Source: Diprion similis
Lineage: Eukaryota; Arthropoda; Insecta; Hymenoptera; Diprionidae
DNA length: 64,000 nucleotides
Assembly: GCF_021155765.1 (NCBI RefSeq)
Contig: NC_060110.1
Location: forward strand, 11,965,501 to 12,029,500
Direction of reading: 5' to 3'
Shown here: positions 38,801 through 51,668 of the stretch, piece by piece
Layout: each line of letters starts with the position of its first letter
Position numbering within the stretch: the first letter of the stretch is position 1
Notes under the pieces: generated by a model
The model's input: the letters and a program-made list of their open reading frames with translations, nothing else
What the model was told of the DNA's origin: nothing
The model's database searches: none
Translations under genes and position numbers: made by a program

Positions 38801-39463
38801 TTTATTATCTTGCAGTAGAACACAAAGGAATTTAGAAAAATCTTTTGTTCACAAAAATCGAACCACTTAGTTTCACGAATTTGATACGACTATCGACATT
38901 TTCTTTTGGTGATGGGCGTTGAATAATGGCCTGGGCACGTGCCGTTTCTGATACTGGAAAATGTTTATTCTGCATGTTAAGAACCTGACGAATGTTCAAC
39001 AATTACCTGCACACTTCCCGATTCCTGAGGCAATTGCTCACTTCTCGTATCACCGTTCAATCAACTTATACTTACAGCACGGCACTTTTTTTCTTATCTC
39101 GTTGCAATTTTAGAAACCTTGTCCTGCGACCATACAAAGGTAACACCGTACTACATCGAGTCAATAACAACGGAAGTTGGCTTTTGGGCGGCACCCTGTG
39201 CGAATTTGTTATCTTACTTAATCGGGTGGTGCAACCCAGCAGAGAACGAATACGTCTTGATGGGCGAAGACACGCCGCCCACGTAAGTGTCGATTAAACA
39301 ATGGAAATTTGTCTTGTGGCATTTTGAAAATTCTTACCCGCTTTACAGCGCACGAGGCATCTACTATCTGTCAACAAACGGCAAGAAACCTTACGCCCGA
39401 GGACTTCCGGAAAAAATTCGAGCTACAAAAAGTCGGAAGCGATCATTTTACCGCCAGTATTAA
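32897..39463 (+). CDS. Secreted phospholipase A1-like lipase (lipase 2)
   Basis: This is the second pancreatic-lipase-superfamily gene of the window. Seven exons join in phase: 32897-32960, 34346-34457, 35453-35601, 36791-37045, 38029-38223, 39114-39282 and 39349-39463 (352 residues). Exon 1 is a signal peptide (MANSVVRVFITAALVSGVLF). Family marks are LVCPNPRIEFYLYTR, VIIHGFGGG, YNVIIVDYGSL, nucleophile GYSVGAHIAG, acid residue in ITGLDPTIIFYM, HTGAGILGQWGPTGHADFYVNGG, catalytic histidine in LSCDHTKVTPYYIESI, and ARGIYYLSTNGKKPYARG. The triad is intact. The lid (about ten residues) and beta-9 loop are short, as in PLA1-type enzymes; the substrate is inference. The basic C-terminus (TKSRKRSFYRQY) is unusual. 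The last five introns match those of lipase 1 in place and phase, so the two are related by old duplication. AATAAA lies at 39698. Confidence 0.93.
37296..37321 (+). repeat. A26 homopolymer in a lipase 2 intron
   Basis: A run of 26 adenines lies 250 bp into the intron after the catalytic-serine exon. It could be a slippage-prone simple repeat or the tail of a decayed retroposed element; no element body is recognisable. Confidence 0.8.
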
Positions 39464-39599
39464 GTCTGTTGAAACGGTTGATGGACATACTTTTAGAATA
39501 GGTTATACACAAAGCACTGCGATTGCGTCATTTCATTCTATAATGCAGATTAGACTTTAAACGTTACGTTTTTTCATATTAAGTAGTTTTACCTATAAA

Positions 39600-39619
39600 T
39601 ATTATTAATATTATTATCA

Positions 39620-39650
<31 letters not shown>

Positions 39651-39657
39651 TATTTTA
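39600..39657. repeat. ATT trinucleotide microsatellite in lipase 2 3' flank
   Basis: A nearly perfect ATT array with a few interruptions lies between the lipase 2 stop codon and its poly(A) signal, so it is probably transcribed. Confidence 0.8.
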
Positions 39658-39697
39658 GTGATACGCTGTAATGTGTTCAAATACTTATTCATTATTT

Positions 39698-39703
39698 AAT
39701 AAA
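39698..39703 (+). terminator. Poly(A) signal of lipase 2
   Basis: AATAAA lies 235 bp after the stop, the first canonical signal downstream. Confidence 0.55.
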
Positions 39704-42700
39704 TATCTTGTTACATGTTGACTCGCTGTCATTTTATTTTTTTTTTTTGACTAATCATTGCGTGCAAACGATTTTTATTAACGTTGGTACTATCATAGAT
39801 TGTATGCCCGTCTTACATAATTTTTCGCTTACCTGATCACTGCAGTCTGTAGATTTCAATCCTGATTGTATCGTGCCTGTAATTGTACATGCTGTACAGT
39901 TAGTTTTGTCGAAGAATTGAAAAAAAAAGAAGACAGAAAAATAAAAATGAAAATGAAAGAAAGAAAAACAACTACTTGCGCTTACCTATTGCATTTCGGG
40001 GCTGGTCGTATTACACGCTGCGATAATATGCTAATGTGGATTTTTATGATCGGCTACGTTGGTCTTGGCAATTCAAATTTTAATTTTTTATGTTAACAAC
40101 AATATTTATTACATAATAATTACGATATAATAATAACTTCTATGGATTTACAGTACATTATCGCAATAATCGTTGATATACGCACTATAGTACATATATG
40201 TATATGTATACGTGCTTGCATCTATATACACATACATATATATATATGTATATATACACATACAATAAGTATAATGGAGTGATTACATGTTGCTACATCC
40301 TCGTTTTCGCAAGCTGGAAAATTTCAGTGTATGATTTAAGATAAATTACACGATTTAAGTTTAGCTTGTTTCTTTGTTTTTTTTCTTCTTGTTCTTGTTT
40401 TAGTTTTTCTTGTTGCAAGTCTGTTTAACTCACATAGTGCCCAGAGTCCACAATTAGTGCCCACTATACATATACATATAGGTACTCCGCGATGAAACTA
40501 CGTTCCAAGCATTGATCCAGGCATTCGAAAATATCGTCGCAGTGGGGAATTGTTTTTATTTATATTTTTTCTTATTTAACCATAAATAATTTTTGTCTTT
40601 TTTCGGATCTTCATTTCGAAATTTATGCATAGCTAGGAACGAGCAATTTTTATATTTTACAATAAAAGACAAAGTTTGGTATATAATAGGTACCTACTAC
40701 TGGATATTCAACGCTATTTATACTCTGATACTGATTTATAAAGTCACAATAAATGGGTGATGATTATATTTTTAATCACAATCGCTGCGGAGCGGATATT
40801 CAAGTCGCGTAATCCGAGACTGAATGAATGACGAAGAACGTCGGAACGCGCGCGAAAGCATTTCTATTATTTTATCGTTCAAACTTGAAATCTCACGTTC
40901 AAATTTTACACATGCTGAACACATTGCGCGTTACATTTGCCTTTGAGCCGATCAACTTTTCTCTTTTCTCATGCTCGCGATCATTCATGCGAGTCATAAA
41001 TCAGTTAAAATTTCACTCTACAAGTTCTGTGTTGTAAGGACTGTTTTTGCACGTGACACATGGGACATTTTTCTTGCAAGCTGCACTAATGATATATAAT
41101 ATAGTATAATGATAAAGACAATTTCCGATCAACTCAATATAATTAGCCTTATAAACACTTTTATTTACATGATTCTTGGTGTGCTATGTGTGCCTCTTTT
41201 TCATTTTTGACTGATCAACGAATCGATATCTAGATATAGATATAGTAACATTAATATAACAACTAACTATAAACTGGGGAAATGGTGATTAATGAGTCGT
41301 TTGTCTCATACTGCAGCATTCCAGACGAAGTAAAAGTTGGCAAAATCATTATGAGGTGAGGAATGATGCCGAATTTCATCCGACGAATTTTCAACTTCAA
41401 TTCTCGCTGTGAACAAGTCGCAGGTTTGTAAGCAAGAAGTGACCAACGTTTTTTTCAACCGAACCATCGTTAATGCATGCGTTCCAGCTTGGTTTGGCTC
41501 TCAGAATGTTACATATTTTATTTATTTTTGTCTTGTTAATAGCAATGAAAGCATGTAACTGGCAATTTGAGTGACGAACAACGGCATGTATGAGGGTATT
41601 TTATTGGCAAACTTGGGCGGTCGAGATTTTTGCCATTTTTGTATACCCTGGTTGACGGTTCCTGTCACTTCCTCTTGGTTTGTAAGCTTATTGTTCTTAT
41701 TCTTCATCAACTTCTCGTTCAAGCCTGAAAGGTAATCTCCTGGACTTTTAAAGCAACACTGGTTCACAATGATTGGCGATTTTCAAGATTAATTTACTAA
41801 AAACTGTTTCGAATTTGGAGATTGAATTATGACTGGTCCATTCCGGAAATACTTATAACTGCAGTACAGGATTTTAATTCGGTACGTTTCTTGTCAATGA
41901 AGAATTGAAGGGTTGGATCCGTTTTCTGTTTCCGTTTAATCAGCATTCACGTCTTCCGTACGTATCGGTGGACTAAAAACGTTTTTACAAACTAAAATTA
42001 TTGTATATTTTACTCTGAGTCTACCTGCTAACGTTTCTCGTGATATTATCTTCCTCGCAGAATTTCATTTTCAATTACACACCTAGTTTTACACTCTAAC
42101 GATATTTCTTCTTTTTATTACGTTTTTCATATCCCTTCTAACCGATATAATTACAACTATATATAATAATGTTCTACTAAAAATAAATAAAACTAATAAT
42201 AACGTTAGTGATGAGTTGCTAAGCTATCATCGTGCTGCTACTAGTGATAATGATAATGACATTGTAATGACATTGTCTCGTAAGATGATATAATAAAGTG
42301 TAGTATTTGCGATAATATTATTTACGCTCTCTGTGATAACAAATGCCCTCGTACCTATAACGAAACAGTGACACGGATCGACGTTCACGAAGTATAATAT
42401 GCGGAGACGTGTAAGTATTTTGGCGAAAAGTAAAGTAATAAAAGGCACTGAATACTTTCTCATGTAAACATTGAATTTTTTATATTTATTGGAGAAAGTA
42501 CGTGAATGTTCGAGATTCAATTGAATGATATTACACACATTGTACGCATATCGATACATTAGCCAACAACACTGATTCTCGTTATTTGCGTTAAATGGCG
42601 GATATATCTCCGAGAGGATACATCTGCTCTCTGTGTGGATATGAATCATTTATAAGTATATCATTGGAGAAAATCAGTTTATATGGGGTAGTCCAAACGA

Positions 42701-43026
42701 ACTTGAACAAGGTTGGACCTCGACGCTCACCGAAGTGGCCGCAGATTCATTTCTTAGTTCTATTCCACCGCACGGAGAGAATGAAAGAGAAGATCTTACT
42801 CAAAACTGTAGGAAGCGAGGAATATCTCAGGGTTTTTGGTAATAAATGCCCACGTCAACTTTATTTTTTACTTTAAATCTAGCAGATTTTACCCTGCACA
42901 CAGTGGTTTTTTTTATTATTTTATTTTACCAAAAAACCTTATGTGTCCCTCTTTTCCTGCAATTTCGAGTAAGATCTACTCTTTTGTTCTCTTCGTGCAG
43001 ATATAAATTTTCTGGGTTTTTCAGAT
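39704..43026. other. Gene-poor spacer between convergent lipase 2 and Syt1, left part
   Basis: AT-rich sequence with ACATATAT-type microsatellites near 40.19-40.27 kb. The longest open frames (for example 41.52-41.77, 42.23-42.65 and 42.60-42.88 kb) show no family similarity that I recognise and no splice support. No gene is called. Confidence 0.4.
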
Positions 43027-43537
43027 TTTTTCCACTTGCTGTTTGGGTGTAGGTATTTTAGATGTCACCTTCTATAACCTTTTTCTATTAACCTTTTCGA
43101 AAAAAAAAGAAAACTGTGCATTTCGGAAAAAGTTGTAAGCTCGTGGAAATTGTTTTTTTCTGAAATGGTCGAAAATATATTTTTTTTACACTTTTCTGGA
43201 AATTGTAAATCATAGTTTTCGACGAAACATCTACAAAAATCGATTTTTCGTAAAAAGTTCATTGTCAAAAAACTTGAAACTTTGTGTGAATTTTACGATC
43301 AAAAAGAATTTTATTTTACATCTTATGCTTGATTTTTGAGAAACATCGACGTCTGTGCGTTATTTGCTCAAATCGATGACTTACGATTTCCTGAAAATTC
43401 TGAAGAAATTATTTTCCACCAATTCAGAAAGAAACACAATTTTTTCCTTTTCACAACTTTTCTCCAAGTGCACAGTTTCCGAGATACATATGATTTGATC
43501 CAAGAAACCTACTCCTAAACGGCAGGTGAAAAAACAA
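43027..43537. mobile_element. Diverged foldback (long inverted repeat) element, MITE-like
   Basis: The left arm (about 43027-43265) and right arm (about 43330-43537) are inverted copies of each other, separated by about 65 bp. Reverse-complemented left-arm blocks line up with right-arm blocks in the same order. Examples are CCTACACCCAAACAGCAAGTG against CCTACTCCTAAACGGCAGGTG, and ATGCACAGTTT against GTGCACAGTTT. A longer stretch around GATTTACAATTTCCAGAAAA aligns with GACTTACGATTTCCTGAAAA. By eye the arms are about 65-75 percent identical, so the element is old. It has no coding capacity; open frames on the two arms are mirror images. No clean target-site duplication could be fixed. Confidence 0.65.
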
Positions 43538-46500
43538 ATCGCTGGTTTTTTCCAGTAGTATACTTATAACTGGGAATGAATTTCACTGATTCAAATTTAG
43601 AGAGTAGTAGTTGTCATAATTATTCATAAAGTTCCAGCTGAAAATTGAAAACGATATACACTATCGATCAACGAAATAACGTGATCGTGAATTTTTTCGA
43701 TCAATATCACTCTTTCATATTTGTTTGCTCTAGATCACAATAATAATGTTATTAAATTTTATCTGCTTTCAGTTGTGTTTTACGCTGAAATATTTTCTTT
43801 ATGCATATACACGTATCGTCAGTTCAATGTTATACTTGTACTGCGATAATCGTTTGCAATGATTGGTCCTGGTGATACTATAGAACCAAAAAAAAAAAAA
43901 TTAATCATGCAACCCAGCTGCTCTGGCGTTGATTCCACGAATAAAAAAGCCCGAAGTATTTCGTTACACGTTCATCGATTCATGTTCAATTTAACTTATG
44001 CAGTACACTTAACTGTGTGTTCAACTAAAAGAATCAAATACCTTGAGCTTTTTCCATTTTTCATTAAGATACATATTTTACTGGCCCTTTACGAAATCTG
44101 ATAATAAAAAGGTCAGTATGTACTTATCAGACTTATCAGAATAAAATGGCGATAATAAAACCCATAAAAATGCATCCCACAAAGAATCTCACTGTTCCAT
44201 CAGGGTTCGGTAAAACCAAAATCTAAATCAGCAACGACTAGTCAACACGCTCCTATTAATTATTTAATCTACGGCGATATTACGTTCGCATATTTATATT
44301 ACACCTACTAGATTGCACGCGTCTAGAAATATGTATAATACACATGTATATATGTATTTTCAATCATTTTATCTGACAAAGAAATGATCTCAATTTCGTT
44401 TAACGTATATTTCTTTCCTTTCGTCACGTAGAGCGTATACAGTTTTCAATGCATATTCAGATTTATATAATGAAAGTGTGTATTTTTTTCTAACAATTTG
44501 CTACACGTAATGCAAATTCCGTGATTCGTTATTTGCTCTGCCGCACACCGTGCAACGAATGTCTATTTATATTTGAACATCTCTCGTTGATCGCAGAGAA
44601 CAACGGTAAGTTACTGACGTGAATTTCACAGCAATGCGGTGTAAAAAATGATGAAATTGATAAGTGCTTCGTATAAGCCAGTTGAAGTGTATCGTATGTG
44701 TGAGAATTTCCTGTGCCTATTTGGTCTATGTATAGCATGAAGTCGATGCGTAAATTCTCGGGCTAAACATGCTTAGAGACTAATAAAATCAGTTAGCGAA
44801 TGATGCCTTAATTCTCACCCGCTACAATGGAAGAATGCGGAAACGTTGAAATTTTATTACAGAATATCCTTTGCTTCGCGGTCTTATCCTCAACATGAAG
44901 TATTATTATGGTTTTACCCGCCTTACTTTCGGTGCCAACGCGAATCCAATTACCACTGCGATTAAACGTGAATGTATAACAAAGATTTCAGTTATTCTAC
45001 AAAAAATCACAACGCCCATTTGATCTCATGAAACGGGGTGATTCTGAAATCGAAACGAATCAAGCATAATTCTTATATTCATGTCTCTTTAACAAAATTT
45101 CCCTGAGTAACTGCAGCCGTAAGCGCTGCACGCGATTTGATAAGCACCATAGATGCGGTTGCAGTGAACCGAAAAATGGCTGATGAATTTCTTTCCACAT
45201 GGCGATAGGTGTTGGAATTGTCAAGTTTCCGATTTACGACCCGTCGCTGGTATTTGAATCGCTTAATTGGCGTCCTCTTCGAAACGTGTGTATCAATTGT
45301 TCTTACACTGTTGTACTTTACTTTTTTTTTTAAATAATTAAAACAAATCGTATAACGAATTAACACCTGATGGCAGTTCATTGCTCACCAACTTGACTTT
45401 ATCTCTCCTTCAAACTTGTGATACGGGAATTTTTCCCCGTCTTCAAACGCTGTAACCGATGAGGAAAATGACGATGGAATGCGATATAGGCCTATCACGT
45501 GTTAGAAGAAGGATGGCGGAACGTTCCTTTACCGCGAACAGATAACATTGAAAACTCATCTACGATACACGGTAATTCTTGTTATAAAATAATAATAGTG
45601 ATAATAGTAATAACGATAATAACAACAATAATAATAATAAAAATAACGACAATAATTAAAATAAGTCAATACATAATGATAATGATACAGTAATGATAAT
45701 TCATGTACAGATCACGTCTTTTTGTATAAAAGTAGAATAATGTCCCAACGAATAATCAATTATTCTTTATTGTAACTATATTATGTATCTATATTTTGCC
45801 ACTGATAGATAATAACAGGTAGATTAATGATTAATTTTTCCCTCGTCTTTCTTTCAATCTACGTATGGTAATACGAGTGGTAAATGCTTCGTTCAAACTT
45901 CGTTCTACTTCGATTCAAAATCCCCGATATACATATAGGTTGCGCATTACATAATCTACACTCACCATCACCATCATCATCGTAGAGTTTAGATACATAT
46001 CGAATAAAGGCATTGACCAGAGCTGCAGATACCGAGGAATTTATCGTGATTCCGGTGAATTGAGAGCACAATGAATTCGCGGTGGATAATATAAAATAAA
46101 CTAAAATAAAATTCAATTCGCGTACAAGATTCAAAGCTGCGTAAGTTCGTAAATCTTAATGCAGAAACACATTTAATACCGTTCATCAATTTGCTCACAA
46201 TCAGCTGTCCAATATCGGACTGAACATGCTTAGAGGTGGAATTTGAACGAGCAAAGCGTATTCTGTATATATATAAATATTTATATATATTTTTTTTTAT
46301 TGTTTTCGCACATTTATATACCGATATTTGATAAAGTTTAAGATGTAAATACACGCTATTACACGATTTGTTATGGCGATGAAATTTTTCGTTGGTCTTA
46401 GCAGAGGATCAATCGTTCATTACACAGATTGCATGTTACAACAATATATTTGAGTCGAAGATATTGAGAAATATCGGGCAAGTTTTAAGGATTGTTTAAT

Positions 46501-46860
46501 TACCAGGCAACTACGGCCTCCGCTCCGAGTCGCGCGGATTTCACCTCCGTGAATCATTAATTAAGTTTGCAAGAAATTGATCATTACAATCTACATTGCT
46601 TCGATATTGTCGATATCACTATTACGCGTGTAACAGTTGTTTATGCAGACGAAGACCTAAATGTCAATGCCTTTATTTCTTATTTATCTATTACAGGTAT
46701 GTATATTATATATATATATCTTTGTGAAGGACACGTCATATAATGTATATTATAATGTAATGCTTGAAATCATCCAATGATAAAACTACAGAGAGAAGTA
46801 TAGCAGATATATATATATATACAAGACACTACACTCCATGAGAACATATCATTGTCAACT
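43538..46860. other. Gene-poor spacer, right part
   Basis: AT-rich DNA with an imperfect ATA/AAT array near 45.58-45.69 kb and short AT runs near 46.70 and 46.81 kb. No gene, RNA or transposon is supported. Confidence 0.4.
45586..45690. repeat. Imperfect ATA/AAT microsatellite
   Basis: Many AATA, ATAAT and AACAAT units in series, degenerate. Confidence 0.7.
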
Positions 46861-46997
46861 CTATCTTTTATCTGCTCTTTGTTATTTATTGTTATTTGTT
46901 TATTTAATTATTATATATTATTAATATCTACTATAAGTATTTGTTTTGTTATTTATACCAACGGATTAGCCATCCCCTTACATATTTCGATTGGTTC

Positions 46998-47038
<41 letters not shown>

Positions 47039-47258
47039 ATCTTTATCTTTACCTCTTTCTCTCTCTCTCTCTCTATCTCTATTTCTCTCTCTCTTTTTCT
47101 CTTTCTCTTCAATTTTTCCTGCGACAACACAAAGACAAGAGGCCCTCGTTATCTTCAAACTTCAATCCAAACGCGGTATGATACACGGTAATAATATATG
47201 TAGTTTATCTGTACAGGTATCTGGATAATTCTCACCTTGTTCAGGATTCGTCAAAGTT
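46861..47258 (-). other. Syt1 3' flank, probable 3' UTR
   Basis: This is downstream of the Syt1 stop on the minus strand. Minus-strand AATAAA occurs at 46885-46890. The CT-rich microsatellite lies inside this interval and would be GA-rich in the transcript. Confidence 0.4.
47000..47110. repeat. CT microsatellite
   Basis: Long CT dinucleotide tracts broken by TATCTTTATC and TTTTCT segments; on the minus strand this reads as GA repeats. It creates open frames of Leu/Ser or Glu/Arg that are not genes. Confidence 0.85.
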
Positions 47259-50377
<3,119 letters not shown>

Positions 50378-50485
50378 CTTCTGCAAAATACGTTAAAAAC
50401 GATCGGTTATTTATCCAAAGTGCCGAAATAAAGCTAACGCCGATTTGCTTTCGTCGTGTCACGCTGCACGAACGTGACCTGACTT

Positions 50486-50515
50486 CACCTCACCTCACCT
50501 CACCTCACCTCACCT
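50486..50515 (-). repeat. Six tandem CACCT units (AGGTG on the gene strand), donor-like
   Basis: There are six head-to-tail copies of CACCT. On the Syt1 strand this reads CTGTAGGTGAGGTGAGGTGA, in which each unit recreates AG|GTGAG, close to the 5' splice donor consensus. The array lies 105-135 bp upstream of the acceptor that precedes the Syt1 start codon, where the donor of the 5' UTR exon would be expected. The motif is also a ZEB/Snail-type E2-box core. Confidence 0.7.
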
Positions 50516-51086
50516 ACAGCCCCGCCGTCGATATGTTTAAATACGATTATAACACACACGCAAATGGTTCATTGCTTCGTATTGTAGTCAGGTTAAGCTA
50601 CCGACACTGCTCTCGACGCACACTTCTTTAGTGATTTTCACACGATTTGTAAACAGTAGGATATACGTATATGTATAACGATCGGCGCTCGCGTTCGAAT
50701 TCTGATTGTTCAATCAGGAACACCAGATTCGAAGAATATCGTTGCACAACTTCAGAAGCTATTCCTTTCAGAGACAACTTCTAAAAGTATGACCTGACGA
50801 AACGAATATTTTCATCTGATATTTCTCGTTTATTCACACCGATAATAATTAATCAACGAACCAATGAACCCCCGCCAGATTCGCTGCATGACCGGCAATA
50901 TCCCTACGGAGGTATATTAGGTATTAGATATATATAGCGATAAGCCTGCTCGCCGGGTTACCGTGCAATTACAAAACCGATGGACGGACGGTGGGTTTGC
51001 CAGTGCGATATTGAATGGTGCGTGGGCGGGCGTGCGCGCAATCCTAGCAAGGGAAACAACTAAATGGAGCAAACGCCAAGGTCAGA

Positions 51087-51119
51087 GGGAGAGGGAGAGG
51101 GAGAGGGAGAGGGAGAGGG
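51087..51119 (+). repeat. GGGAGA repeat, G-quadruplex motif
   Basis: Six GGG runs are separated by AGA loops, meeting the classical intramolecular G-quadruplex pattern with spare runs. The same tract is a string of GAGAG elements, the target of insect GAGA factor, and it lies about 710 bp upstream of the Syt1 start codon. Confidence 0.7.
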
Positions 51120-51274
51120 AGAGAGACGTTATAACGGAGGAGAGAAAGATACAGATGGGGAGGAACGCGGCAGGCGCCGCTCGACAGTTCTCCTGGGGGT
51201 TGCGATAACTCTTCTGACTCCGTCCTCGTCTCAACCCGCCTTTCACCCCCAGCCTCCCACTCCGTGCCAAATAT

Positions 51275-51360
51275 CTCCCTCTTCCTCTTCCTCTTCCACT
51301 TCCTCTTCCTCTTCCTCTTCCTTTTCCTCTCTCTCTCTTTCTCTTTCTCTTTCTCCTCCT
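51275..51360. repeat. CTCTTC/TTCCTC polypyrimidine repeat
   Basis: Tandem TCTTCC/CTCTTC units pass into CT dinucleotides. It gives artefactual Ser-rich or Arg/Gly-rich open frames. Confidence 0.8.
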
Positions 51361-51652
51361 CTCCCCTCTCATAGCGTCTCCTCTTTCCGGGTCCACATAA
51401 GACGTACGTTACGTCACAACGGAAATTCTTTTCTTCGCCAGCTCGGTCAAGCGAGGTTTGCCAAAACCAATAGGCGAGCAGATCGGAGCTTTCGAGGGGC
51501 GCCGGGCGTACAGATGGCGATAACCTTGGAATTGTGGGCTTGTTGTAATGAAGGTGGCTTTACCGTATCTATAAACTCGGGAAGGGCCGCTCGGGTGTGT
51601 TTCGAAAGCTTTTATCTCGGACCTCGATTCGTTTGAAGCGATCGTCTCCACT

Positions 51653-51668
51653 CCCCCCCCCCCCCCCC
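51653..51668. repeat. C16 homopolymer
   Basis: A run of sixteen cytosines within a C-rich patch; long C/G homopolymers are unusual in this AT-rich window. Confidence 0.8.

Noticed and set aside
37111-40022. Exact 17-bp match (CGTATTACACGCTGCGA) at 37111 and 40006
   Set aside because: One match of this length is not surprising when all pairs of positions in 64 kb are compared, and the flanks do not extend it.
42595-42876. 93-codon frame with a CxxC-like start
   Set aside because: No family resemblance and no splice sites; it lies beside the foldback element in AT-rich DNA.
46852-47228. Ser/Leu- and Glu/Arg-rich frames around 47 kb
   Set aside because: These are translations of the CT microsatellite.
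51064-51636. 190-codon frame rich in Ser and Glu/Gly
   Set aside because: Produced by GGGAGA and CTCTTC repeats; there is no coding evidence outside them.
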